Source: Bog-159 sp049511415
GTDB taxonomy: Bacteria; Acidobacteriota; Terriglobia; Bryobacterales; Bryobacteraceae
Direction: 5' to 3'
NCBI GenBank assembly: GCA_049511415.1
Contig: JBEKYC010000079.1
Location: 1-32,767, forward strand
DNA: 32,767 bases
In this document: in pieces, positions 8,402 through 16,158 of the stretch
How positions within the stretch are numbered: the stretch's first letter is position 1
Layout of the letters: each line of letters opens with the position of its first letter
The notes under the pieces: model-generated
What the model was told of the DNA's origin: nothing
Seen by the model: only the letters and a program-made list of their open reading frames with translations
The model's database searches: none
Translations under genes and position numbers: made by a program

Positions 8402-9367
8402 TCAGCGGCGCACCGGTAGATGGGCGGCGGACCCCAACATATATGGACCGCGCGAACCGTCGGGCAGGATCGTGCGGGAGTCGGTACGGGCCCGGCTTAG
8501 TTGGGTGGGAGTGAGCCCGTTGGCTCCGCGGAGGTCCGCGCGGCAGAAGTTCGCTCCCATGGTGATGCTTTCATGGAAGCGCGCTCCGGATAAGTCGGCG
8601 GCCTCCAGATCGACGCCTTGCAGGCGCGCCTGCTGGAAGCTGCCGCCCCGCAGGTTGGCATTCCAAAAAGAACTCTGACCCAAATCGCAGCGATCAAATT
8701 GTGCCCCGGAAAGATCCGCCCCACGGAACTCACAACCTTGCAGCGTGGCGGTGCTCCAAATCGAGCCGGAGGCGGCGATGCCCTGCAGGCGGCAGTACCG
8801 GAACGTGGCGTGGTATAACTTGGAATCCGTGAAATCGACCTTTGTAAAATTACACTCAAAGGCTTTGGCTTGATGCAGGCTGGCATCGCGCAACACCGTG
8901 CCGGTGAAGTCGCACTGCTCCATGGAGGCATCCGGCAACCGCGCGGCTCTCAGGTTGGCGCCGCGAAAAGAGGCACGGCAGAGCCGCGCTTCGGACAGGT
9001 TGGCAGCGGCCAGAAGAGCGAGTTCCAGCTTCGCGTCGGTGAGGTCCGTGGCGGAAAGATCGGCTTCGATCAGAGTGGCGTTGCTGAGGTCGGCAAACTT
9101 GAGATTCGCGCCGCTCAAATTGACCCGGGACATATGCGCGTCGATGAAGTTAGCCGACTGCAGATCGGCCCGTTCCAGATTTTGCCCTTCCAGCACCGCG
9201 TCGGCCAATACGATTCCCTTCAAACAGGCTCGCAGGCCGTGCTGCCGGCGCTCGAGCCAAGCCTGATGCGCCTCTAAGACACGCCGCAAGGCGGCCGCGC
9301 CGAGGCTCTTGCCGATCAGCCGCGGGGCGGCTAACTCCCCGTCGAAGATATCCTCTAATTCCGCCAT
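8402..9367 (-). CDS. pentapeptide-repeat protein
   Basis: After about 45 non-repetitive residues, nearly the whole 321-residue protein is built of A(D/N)LxX-type pentapeptides (for example ANFIDAHMSRVNLSGANLKF and ADLSATDLTDAKL). These families form a right-handed quadrilateral beta-helix. There is no signal peptide. Some pentapeptide proteins mimic DNA and protect gyrase (Qnr/MfpA), but nothing here points specifically to that. The ATG at 9367 follows a clear GAGGT ribosome-binding site. The gene begins 29 bp after the stop of the sigma-54 activator on the same strand, so it is probably the last gene of the flagellar operon. Whether it serves motility is unknown. Confidence 0.92.
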   Translation of the reverse strand: MAELEDIFDGELAAPRLIGKSLGAAALRRVLEAHQAWLERRQHGLRACLKGIVLADAVLEGQNLERADLQSANFIDAHMSRVNLSGANLKFADLSNATLIEADLSATDLTDAKLELALLAAANLSEARLCRASFRGANLRAARLPDASMEQCDFTGTVLRDASLHQAKAFECNFTKVDFTDSKLYHATFRYCRLQGIAASGSIWSTATLQGCEFRGADLSGAQFDRCDLGQSSFWNANLRGGSFQQARLQGVDLEAADLSGARFHESITMGANFCRADLRGANGLTPTQLSRARTDSRTILPDGSRGPYMLGSAAHLPVRR

Positions 9368-9396
9368 GTGCTACCTCACGCCGTGCCGCCGGAAGC

Positions 9397-10830
9397 TCAA
9401 GCGCTGTGCACGAAATCCGACGCCAAGCGGGCAATGTCGGCATCTCCCGCTTCCAGGCTGCGCATCTTGGCAGCTAGCGTGGTGCGCTTGAGACCGAGTA
9501 AATCGGCCGCCAGCTTCTTATTGCCGTTGGTCTTGCGTAGCGCCTGCGCAATGATGCCGCGCGCGATGTGTCCCACGGTCTGCTCGAAATCCAGGCCGCC
9601 ATCCGGCACGTGCACCAGATGGCCGGAGGCGTGCTCGCCGAGAGGCCGCGGGCGGTCTCCTTCCAACGGGAAATCGGATGGGTATAGCATGGTGCGCTCG
9701 CCACTCAGGATGATGGCTCGTTCCACGACGTTTTCCAACTGCCGCACATTGCCCGGCCAGGGATAGGCCGTCAGCCGTGACAAGGCTTCGCGGGAGATCT
9801 GCCGCGCGGGGAGGTGCTCCAGGCTGCAGATCTTGCCGATGAAATGCTGCGTGAGCGCCGCGATATCGCCGGGACGGGCGCGTAGCGGCGGTAACTCGAG
9901 GGTCACCACGTTGAGGCGGTAATATAAATCCTCGCGGAAACGGCCCTGGCGGACCAGAGCGCGCAGATCGGCATTGGTGGCCGCGATGACGCGCACATCC
10001 ACTTTGATGGTTTCCGAACTGCCCAGACGTTGAAACTCCCGTTCCTGAAGGACCCGCAGCAGCTTAGCCTGCAAATCGATCGGCATTTCTCCGACTTCGT
10101 CGAGCAACAGAGTGCTTCCGTCGGCCTGCTCGAAGCGCCCGACACGCTGCGCTACGGCCCCCGTGAAAGCCCCCCGCACGTGACCGAACAGCTCGGCCTC
10201 CAGCAGATTCTCGGGAAGCGCGCTACAGCAAACCGATACCATGGGCAGGCGGCCGCGCGGCCCGGCCATATGGATGGCGCGCGCCGCCATCTCCTTGCCG
10301 GTTCCGGTTTCGCCGGTGATCAGAAGGGTGGAACGCCGGTTAGCGACCAGGCGCACCAGGCGCACGACTTCCTGAAAGGCCTGGCTGGACCCGACCAGAT
10401 TCAAGCGCCAAGGTTCGGACGGTTCGATTCCCCGCAGTGGACGGATGCGACGGTCGACAGTGGCATCGTGGACGGCCGTCGCGAGTTGTTCCGAAGCGTG
10501 CTCCGTAATGACATCAAAAGCACCCAATCTGGTGAGGCGCACGGCTTCGGGAAGTTCGGCCTGGGGGTGCCAGACGACAATCGGCACATCCGCATCGGCC
10601 TGCCGCAATTCCAGAAACGCGTCGACGGCGGTCCAGTCCGAAAGCGGACAACAGAGCACGACGACGTCGAATGCGCGCCGTCTCAAATGCTCCACGGCTT
10701 CGGGAATCCCTGGGGCAGGTTGTATCTCGAACTCTTGGACCGCGGCCAAAACCGGGGAGAGCGCCGCGTCTTGTTCAGCCACGTACAATATCCGGGGTGA
10801 TTCGCCTGTCTGCATCGCTATAATAAGCAT
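9397..10830 (-). CDS. sigma-54-dependent flagellar activator (FleQ/FlrC-like) with degenerate receiver
   Basis: The 477-residue protein has three parts. Residues about 13-130 are receiver-like, but the phosphoacceptor aspartate is replaced by Cys60 (DVVVLCC) and the conserved lysine is absent. The AAA+ sigma-54 interaction domain has Walker A GETGTGKE (173-180), the sigma-54-contacting GAFTGA loop (220-225), Walker B LLLDEVGE (241-248) and a WPGNVRQLENVVERA motif. A C-terminal Fis-type helix-turn-helix contains GNKKLAADLLGLKRTTL. Such proteins hydrolyse ATP to open sigma-54 promoters. The missing phosphosite implies control by a ligand, partner or level rather than a kinase, as in Pseudomonas FleQ. 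It lies at the end of the fliK-to-fliA operon, and candidate sigma-54 promoters lie before fliK and flgF. A second Met (codon 6) is an alternative start. A hairpin overlaps its ribosome-binding site. Confidence 0.93.
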   Translation of the reverse strand: MLIIAMQTGESPRILYVAEQDAALSPVLAAVQEFEIQPAPGIPEAVEHLRRRAFDVVVLCCPLSDWTAVDAFLELRQADADVPIVVWHPQAELPEAVRLTRLGAFDVITEHASEQLATAVHDATVDRRIRPLRGIEPSEPWRLNLVGSSQAFQEVVRLVRLVANRRSTLLITGETGTGKEMAARAIHMAGPRGRLPMVSVCCSALPENLLEAELFGHVRGAFTGAVAQRVGRFEQADGSTLLLDEVGEMPIDLQAKLLRVLQEREFQRLGSSETIKVDVRVIAATNADLRALVRQGRFREDLYYRLNVVTLELPPLRARPGDIAALTQHFIGKICSLEHLPARQISREALSRLTAYPWPGNVRQLENVVERAIILSGERTMLYPSDFPLEGDRPRPLGEHASGHLVHVPDGGLDFEQTVGHIARGIIAQALRKTNGNKKLAADLLGLKRTTLAAKMRSLEAGDADIARLASDFVHSA

Positions 10831-10838
10831 CGTCGCTC

Positions 10839-10862
10839 CCGGCGCACGGCTTTAGGCGCCGG
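10839..10862 (-). promoter_or_regulatory. RNA hairpin abutting the ribosome-binding site of the sigma-54 activator
   Basis: In the minus-strand transcript CCGGCGC and GCGCCGG form a perfect 7-bp GC-rich stem around a 10-nt loop. The 3' arm ends in the GGGAG that serves as ribosome-binding site for the ATG at 10830. The structure could limit translation of the regulator or mark an RNA processing point. No U-run follows, so it is unlikely to be a terminator. Folding was judged by eye. Confidence 0.5.
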
Positions 10863-10880
10863 AGGACACGCTGGTCTTCT

Positions 10881-11291
10881 TCAGATCCGGCCGACAACCA
10901 GGCGATGGACCTTAATCAACAGGTCCACTTCCGCGCGGGGCAAAGCCAGTGTAGTGGCGATGCCCGCGTTGTCGTATCCGGCGCGGTGCAATCGCAGGAC
11001 CTGGGTGCGCTTGCCGAGGTTGAGGCCGGACCGGGCGGGCTGGGGCGCCACCAGCATGCCGGTCTGCCGTTCGACGTCCCGCAAATCGTCTTCGATTCCC
11101 TGGAGGGCGGCGCGCGTCTCATTGAGCGCGGTCTGCAGAGTCAGCAACTCCTGGCGACCCGCCTGTTGAGACCTTGCCAGGCGACGCCATTCAATTTTCA
11201 GGGTCACGAACAGGCATAAGCTCAGACTCAGCCCCAAGGCTAATAGAGCGTAGCATGCCAGAGGGTGCAGCATGACGGCCAACGGGTTCAT
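10881..11291 (-). CDS. small membrane-anchored coiled-coil protein, DUF2802-like, in flagellar operon
   Basis: The 136-residue protein has one N-terminal membrane helix (about residues 10-30, ACYALLALGLSLSLCLFVTL). A heptad-like charged segment (about 35-78) and a C-terminal helix-turn-helix-like block follow (VLRLHRAGYDNAGIATTLALPRAEVDLLIKV). That last block resembles DUF2802, a family found in flagellar/chemotaxis clusters of Pseudomonas and relatives; the match is by eye. Its ATG overlaps the stop of the FliY-like gene by 4 nt (ATGA), indicating translational coupling. A 50-nt gap separates it from the activator gene. The role is unknown; position suggests a part in flagellar assembly or control at the membrane. 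Confidence 0.8.
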   Translation of the reverse strand: MNPLAVMLHPLACYALLALGLSLSLCLFVTLKIEWRRLARSQQAGRQELLTLQTALNETRAALQGIEDDLRDVERQTGMLVAPQPARSGLNLGKRTQVLRLHRAGYDNAGIATTLALPRAEVDLLIKVHRLVVGRI

Positions 11292-12124
11292 GGCAAGTTC
11301 TCCAGACGCTCCTGCCGGCTCATGATCTGATGGATTCGCACGCCATAATTGCCTTCCACCACCACCACTTCACCACGCGCCACAACGCAATTGTTCACAA
11401 TCACTTCGACCGGCTCGTCCACCGTGCGATTCAGCTCGATAATCGATCCCGCCGCCAGTTTGAGTACGTCTTTCAGGGGCAACTGCACGTGACCAAACGA
11501 GACACTCACGGGGAGTTCCACACCCATCAACAGTTCAAACGTCCGGGACTGGAGCGGCGGGGCGCTATCCACGGGGCTGGGCCGCGCGGCGGGCGGATCT
11601 TCCGGCGGCGCAGGGTCCTGCGGTTGGCCGGTTACAGCGATCAGCAAGGGCGCCAACGCCGCATCGGGATAGCCTCCATCCACTTGGTAAAGTTCACCGG
11701 CGGCGGGCGCGACGGCGGCTTCCTTGCCGGGCGCGTCGACCTGGCAGTTCCAGCGTCGGGCGGCGCTGCGCGCCAGTTCACCCATCGACTGTTGCAGGAT
11801 TTCAACGTATGTCTCGCGCGCCTGGGAGTCCTCTTCCACGCCCGCGGCGCCGAGTACCCTGGCGGCCATTTGCACCCAGGCGTTCTGCGGCGCGCCGATC
11901 CAGACGGCGGGGCTACCGGGTAAGGGGAAGCGCTGTTCCCACCACCAGACCGCGCCATGCGAGCCGGCGAGTGCCTCACCCGCGACGGGCGGCGTGACGT
12001 CCTGGCCGGCGGCGACGCAGGCAAGCTTCGGACGCTCTCCGGCCAGAGACTCGAGAACCGTGGCCAGCAGCGACGTCCACTCTTCGGCAAACCAACGCCC
12101 CGCCAGGTTGCGATCCGCGCTCAC
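11288..12124 (-). CDS. FliN/FliY-like flagellar motor switch protein (second SpoA-domain protein)
   Basis: The 278-residue protein ends in a complete FliN-type SpoA domain at about 200-268 (LLMGVELPVSVSFGHVQLPL, then LKLAAGSIIELNRTVDEPVEV and ARGEVVVVEGNYGVRI). FliN builds the base of the C-ring and binds the export ATPase complex. The N-terminal 130 residues contain ETYVEILQQSMGELARSAA, which resembles the helix motif of CheC/FliY domains although its acidic residues are only partly kept. A proline/alanine-rich linker joins the two parts. The layout is thus FliY-like rather than the short FliN encoded separately at 19317-19568. It overlaps fliA by 4 nt (ATGA) and the DUF2802-like gene by 4 nt. 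CheY-P phosphatase activity, known for FliY, is possible but not shown. Confidence 0.85.
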   Translation of the reverse strand: MSADRNLAGRWFAEEWTSLLATVLESLAGERPKLACVAAGQDVTPPVAGEALAGSHGAVWWWEQRFPLPGSPAVWIGAPQNAWVQMAARVLGAAGVEEDSQARETYVEILQQSMGELARSAARRWNCQVDAPGKEAAVAPAAGELYQVDGGYPDAALAPLLIAVTGQPQDPAPPEDPPAARPSPVDSAPPLQSRTFELLMGVELPVSVSFGHVQLPLKDVLKLAAGSIIELNRTVDEPVEVIVNNCVVARGEVVVVEGNYGVRIHQIMSRQERLENLP

Positions 12125-12885
12125 ATCACGCCTCCGGCCGGATTGGGCCAGACTTTCTCGATATCCGCGCGCAGCCGCAGGATGGCCTGGGATTTCAGAT
12201 GCGAGATGCGTGACTCATGCAGGTCCACGACTTCCGAGATTTCGCGCAAAGTCAGCTCTTCCATGTAATAGAGGCCCAGCACGGTGCGCTCCATGGGAGG
12301 CATGCGGAGAATGGATTCAGCCAGCAGCTTTTCCAGTTGGGCGCGCTCCAGCAGACGGGACGGCAACTGTCCCCCATCGTCGCTCAGATAGGCCAGCAGA
12401 CTTTGCCCTTCGCCGTTGTCGGCGGTATATTCGAGGCTGCCCAGGTTCAGGCCCTGCACCTCCACCAACCAGCGGTGATACTCCTCCAGGTCGAGCCCCA
12501 TTTCGGCGGCAATCTCGTCTTCTCCGGGGGTACGGTGCAAACGCTGCTCGGCGCGGGAGATGGCAAACTCTATCTGCTTGGCCTTCTTGCGCTTTTGCCT
12601 TGGGGCCCAATCGAGGCCGCGCAAACTGTCCAGAATGGCGCCGCGAATCTTGTGCTCGGCGTAGGTCTTCAACTTGACGTTATGCGCGGGGTCGTATTGA
12701 TCTACGGCTGCGATCAGCCCCAGAATCCCGGCGGACACCAGATCCTCCAGGCTCACGTTGCCTGGCAGGCGGTCATGGATGCGGCGGGCAATCAGCCGTA
12801 CTTGCGGCAGGTGTTCCAGGATGAGCCGTTCGCGCTCGTCCGCGTCCACCTCTCCGGCATCCTGCCGGTGGTACGGATTAGACAT
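12121..12885 (-). CDS. fliA: RNA polymerase sigma factor FliA (sigma-28)
   Basis: The 254-residue protein has sigma-70 family region 2 (about 25-95: LPQVRLIARRIHDRLPGN, LVSAGILGLIAAVDQYDP, FKTYAEHK-type block, IRGAILDSLRGLDWAPR). Region 3 is TPGEDEIAAEMGLDLEEY. Region 4 is about 195-245, with MPPMERTVLGLYYMEELTL and the helix-turn-helix EISEVVDLHESRISHLKSQA. The IRGAI.D.LR.LDW.PR signature is typical of FliA/WhiG. It directs transcription of late flagellar genes. A matching promoter lies before fliM in this window (28275-28301). No anti-sigma FlgM is visible here. The region between the flhF stop and this start holds a 12-bp tandem repeat with mini reading frames in the same frame as fliA. 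The nearest AAAGGA lies about 15 nt before the ATG, further than usual. Confidence 0.96.
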   Translation of the reverse strand: MSNPYHRQDAGEVDADERERLILEHLPQVRLIARRIHDRLPGNVSLEDLVSAGILGLIAAVDQYDPAHNVKLKTYAEHKIRGAILDSLRGLDWAPRQKRKKAKQIEFAISRAEQRLHRTPGEDEIAAEMGLDLEEYHRWLVEVQGLNLGSLEYTADNGEGQSLLAYLSDDGGQLPSRLLERAQLEKLLAESILRMPPMERTVLGLYYMEELTLREISEVVDLHESRISHLKSQAILRLRADIEKVWPNPAGGVM

Positions 12886-12957
12886 GATGCTTCAGGCCAT
12901 TCCTTTCATTTAGCCAGTCATTTAGCCAGTCATTTAGCCAGTCATGTAGCCAGTCAC
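12886..12957 (-). repeat. 12-bp tandem repeat forming a chain of start-stop minigenes before fliA
   Basis: Read on the minus strand, TGACTGGCTAAA occurs four times head to tail (12956 down to 12909). The first copy differs at one base (TGACTGGCTACA). The TGA of the first copy is the flhF stop codon. In the frame of fliA the array reads GTG-ACT-GGC-TAC-ATG-ACT-GGC-TAA, then ATG-ACT-GGC-TAA twice, then ATG-AAA-GGA-ATG-GCC-TGA, then two codons and the fliA ATG. Each junction is a stop directly followed by, or overlapping, a start. The unit is a multiple of three, so copy-number changes keep this frame. A role in coupling or damping fliA translation is inference. Confidence 0.9.
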
Positions 12958-14051
12958 GCGGCCAGGCTCTCGGCGCGCGACTTCTCGACCCCCAACAAAT
13001 CCAGAATGCGGGCCTTGGTGGCGCTCTCCAGATCGTCCGGAATCTCCTGCCCGGCTGCCAGATAGGAAATAGGCTTTCCCAGAGCGGCCGACAGCGAGAG
13101 CGCCGTGCCGAAGGATCCGGTTTCATCCACCCGCGTGAAAATCAGGCTGGATGGATGAAAGAGCTCGAAGCGCTCCGCCACATGCTTAAGATCGGCGGAC
13201 TTCATGGATGCCGTTAATACCAGATGCGTGTCAATGGCCGGGTGGGTGGACAAGAATTGCGCCAGGTCGGCGGCGCGGTCCATGTCGCGCGGACCGTAGC
13301 CGGGTGTATCGATCAGTATCCAATGCCTGCCCCGGCCTTCTTCCAAGGCTTGGGCCAGGGCGCCCACCTGATCGAAGGACTGAAAGGCAGCGCCCAGAAT
13401 GGTGGCGTAGGAACGCAACTGATCGGCCCCGGCCACGCGATAGTCGTCCATCGAAAACAACGCCAGGCTGCGCCGCGCAGCCACGCCGCCGGCCACCGCC
13501 AGCTTGGCGATCATGCTCGTTTTTCCGGCGCCGGGAGGGCCCACCAGGGCCGTCACGCGCGGCGCGCCGCCGGGCGAGTCCAGAAAGGAATCGACCCGGA
13601 TACATTTCTCGACTTCCCGGGCGAACAAGGCTGCGACGGGGCCGTCCGGCGGTCCGGAGCGCTCGACCGCTTCCAGGATCTGGCTGGCGAGGTCCGCATC
13701 GAGGTCCGCCGCCAGCAGACCGGCATACCACCGCGACAACTCCGGCGCGGCGGAAGACCATCGGTTAGCGCCCCAGGCGGAGCGCGTAATGGTCCGGCCC
13801 ATCACGTCGAGTTGGCGGCGCATCTCGGCCAGTTCGACGGCCAACCGTGGGTCTTGCACCGCGACCGGCTCCGGCGTGGGGGAGGCCTTGGCCTCCGGCA
13901 CCACGGCGCAGACCACTTCATACTCGCCCAAGTGGCGCGCCTCCAGAGGCGCGCGGCGCGACTCGACCAGCATGGCGTCGTCCCCCATTTCCAGGCGGGC
14001 CAGCCCGACCGCGCCTTCCACCGAACTGGCATAGAAAGATTTGATTCGCAT
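12954..14051 (-). CDS. flhF: flagellar biosynthesis SRP-type GTPase FlhF
   Basis: FlhF is a signal-recognition-particle GTPase that sets flagellar position and number at the membrane. The 365-residue protein starts MRIKSFYASSVEGAV, typical of the FlhF basic N-terminus. A variable helical linker and an SRP54-like NG domain follow, with P-loop GPPGAGKT (171-178), a DDYRVAGADQLRSYA block, DTPGYGPRD as G3 and an IFTRVDETGSFGTALS block near the G4 region. The start has a good AGAGAGGG ribosome-binding site and lies 22 bp after flhA. The usual partner gene flhG (fleN/ylxH) does not follow; fliA does. The stop codon is the first TGA of the repeat array. A +1 frame tail rich in DWLN units runs from this end into the fliA start. 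Confidence 0.95.
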   Translation of the reverse strand: MRIKSFYASSVEGAVGLARLEMGDDAMLVESRRAPLEARHLGEYEVVCAVVPEAKASPTPEPVAVQDPRLAVELAEMRRQLDVMGRTITRSAWGANRWSSAAPELSRWYAGLLAADLDADLASQILEAVERSGPPDGPVAALFAREVEKCIRVDSFLDSPGGAPRVTALVGPPGAGKTSMIAKLAVAGGVAARRSLALFSMDDYRVAGADQLRSYATILGAAFQSFDQVGALAQALEEGRGRHWILIDTPGYGPRDMDRAADLAQFLSTHPAIDTHLVLTASMKSADLKHVAERFELFHPSSLIFTRVDETGSFGTALSLSAALGKPISYLAAGQEIPDDLESATKARILDLLGVEKSRAESLAA

Positions 14052-14074
14052 GTATTGACCCTCTCTGAATCCGC

Positions 14075-16147
14075 TTACTGAATCACTCCCAACGACACGA
14101 CTTTGACGCCGGCCGGAATCTCGTTATGCGACAGGACAAACAGATTGGGAAGTACCGGTTCGACGACCTGGCGCAGGAAATACCGCGCGCCGGACGTGGT
14201 AACGGCGGCCACTGCCGCTTCCGGGCTTCCCACCTTACGCTGGATCCGTTCCAGAATTTCGCGAATGGTCTGCGGCGCCATGCCGAGGTGGCTGTTCTGC
14301 TCCCCGTGCTGCACGGCCGACTCCACGGCCTGCTCGATCGAGCCTTCGAAGAAGTAGGCCGGGAGATTGCCGTGGCTGTCCAGGAAACGTTTGACGACGG
14401 TCCGCCGGATGGCCTGGCGGGCATATTCGGAGAGCAGCACGACGTTACGCGTGGAAAGCGCGGCTTCGCCCAGGGCTTCCAGAATCGAGCTGGTGTCGCG
14501 GATGGAGACGCGCTCGCGCAGCAGGTTCTGCAGCACGCGCTGCACCACCGACAAGGGAAGCTGCTTGGGCACCAGGTCCTCGACCAGCTTGGGCTGTTCC
14601 ACGGCCACCAGGTCGAGAACTTTCTTGGCATCCTGGCGGGAGAACAGTTCATACGCATGCCGACGCGCCAGTTCGGCGATGTGCGTCCCCAAAACGCTCA
14701 CGGAGTCCACCAGGGTGTAGCCCGCGGCACGGGCCTGCTCGGCATTCCGGTCCGGGATCCACCAGGCCGCCAGTCCGAAGGCCGGCTCCTGCGTGGGAGT
14801 GCCCTGGAGCGCAGGGGCGCCGCGTCCCGACGGGATCGCCAACTGGCATCCTTGCGGCATCTCGTAGCGCGCGATTTCGGCGCCCTTCAGCGACACCACG
14901 TATTCGCGGGGGCGCAGCCCCAGGTTGTCGGCGACCCGGACGGGGGGCAGCAGATAACCCAGATCGGAAGCCAATTGCCGGCGGATGCCGGAGATGCGCT
15001 TCAACAGCGGCGAGTTCTGCGCGCCTTCCACCATCTTGACCAGACCCAGGCCAACTTCCAAAGCGAGCGGCTCGACCTTGAGCAGACCTTCCAGATTCTC
15101 GCGCGCCGGCTTGGCCGCGGCGGGCGCCTGTCCCTTGGCTGCCGGCCGGGGGCGCATGCGCCAGGCCGCCGTTCCCAGTCCCGCGCCCAACAGCACGAAG
15201 GGAATGCCCGGCATTCCCGGAAGGCAGGCCAGCACGATCAATACGCCGCTTGCCAGCATCAGGGGTTGCGCGCTGCCGAAGACCTGCTTGCGGAAGTCCG
15301 CTCCCAAGCGCGCCTCCGAACCGGTGCGCGTGATGATCAGGCCGCCGGATACGGAAATCATGAGCGCCGGTATCACGGTCACCAGCCCGTCGCCAATGGT
15401 CAGCACCGTGTAGGTCTGCAGGGCGTGGCGCAATTCCATGCCGTGCTGCAGCACGCCGATCAGAAACCCGGCCACGATGTTGATACCGGTGATCATGATG
15501 CTGGCCACGGCGTCGCGCTGGGTAAAGCGCGAGGCGCCATCCATGGCGCCGTAAAACTCGGCTTCGGCTCCCAGTTGCCGCCGCCGCTGACGCGCCTCGG
15601 CTTCGTCGATCAGACCCGATCCCAGGTCCGAATCGATGGACATCTGCTTGCCCGGCAGGGCGTCGAGGGTGAAACGCGCGGTGACCTCCGAGATGCGCAC
15701 CGCGCCGTGATTGATGACCACGTACTGGATGGCGATCAAGACCAGAAAGATGACCGCGCCGATGATGTAGTTGCCGCCCACCACAAAACTGCCGAAAGCC
15801 TCGATCACGTGCCCGGCGGCGGCCGTGCCGCTGTTGCCATTCAGCAGGATCAGCCGCGCCGAAGAGATGTTCAGCGCCAGCCGGTAAAGCGTCAGCAGCA
15901 ACAGGGTGGTGGGGAACACGCTGAACTCCACCGGCCGCGTAATGTACATGGCCACCATCATCACGATGACCGACATCATGATATCCAGCACCAGCAGCAG
16001 GTCCAGCAGGAACGGCGGCAAGGGCATGATGAGCGCCATGACAATGGCCAACACGGCCACCGGCACGCCCAGTTCCGCCGCTCCGCCGCCGGTGAGAAAC
16101 TCCAGTGGTTTCCAAACTGTCTTGTGGATTGCCGCGGCTTCCGCCAT
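14075..16147 (-). CDS. flhA: flagellar type III export apparatus protein FlhA
   Basis: The 690-residue protein begins with about eight membrane segments in the first 330 residues (for example LGVPVAVLAIVMALIMPLPP). It includes the conserved cytoplasmic FHIPEP-family loop region EVTARFTLDALPGKQMSIDS and EAEFYGAMDGASRF. The large cytoplasmic domain (about 355-690) docks export substrates and chaperones; GYTLVDSVSVLGTHIAEL and LVEDLVPKQLPLSVVQRVL are recognisable there. FlhA forms the nonameric ring of the export gate and uses the proton gradient. GGAAGAGA before the ATG is a good ribosome-binding site. It follows flhB by 10 bp. A long open frame on the opposite strand is an antisense artefact of codon bias. 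Confidence 0.98.
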   Translation of the reverse strand: MAEAAAIHKTVWKPLEFLTGGGAAELGVPVAVLAIVMALIMPLPPFLLDLLLVLDIMMSVIVMMVAMYITRPVEFSVFPTTLLLLTLYRLALNISSARLILLNGNSGTAAAGHVIEAFGSFVVGGNYIIGAVIFLVLIAIQYVVINHGAVRISEVTARFTLDALPGKQMSIDSDLGSGLIDEAEARQRRRQLGAEAEFYGAMDGASRFTQRDAVASIMITGINIVAGFLIGVLQHGMELRHALQTYTVLTIGDGLVTVIPALMISVSGGLIITRTGSEARLGADFRKQVFGSAQPLMLASGVLIVLACLPGMPGIPFVLLGAGLGTAAWRMRPRPAAKGQAPAAAKPARENLEGLLKVEPLALEVGLGLVKMVEGAQNSPLLKRISGIRRQLASDLGYLLPPVRVADNLGLRPREYVVSLKGAEIARYEMPQGCQLAIPSGRGAPALQGTPTQEPAFGLAAWWIPDRNAEQARAAGYTLVDSVSVLGTHIAELARRHAYELFSRQDAKKVLDLVAVEQPKLVEDLVPKQLPLSVVQRVLQNLLRERVSIRDTSSILEALGEAALSTRNVVLLSEYARQAIRRTVVKRFLDSHGNLPAYFFEGSIEQAVESAVQHGEQNSHLGMAPQTIREILERIQRKVGSPEAAVAAVTTSGARYFLRQVVEPVLPNLFVLSHNEIPAGVKVVSLGVIQ

Positions 16148-16158
16148 GTTCTCTTCCG

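Noticed and set aside
8391..8406. GCTGA/TCAGC inverted repeat between the actin-like and pentapeptide genes
   Set aside because: A 5-bp stem without a T-run is too weak to call a terminator.
12909..12956. Possible small CRISPR array
   Set aside because: The 12-bp units are directly adjacent without spacers, so it is a tandem repeat.
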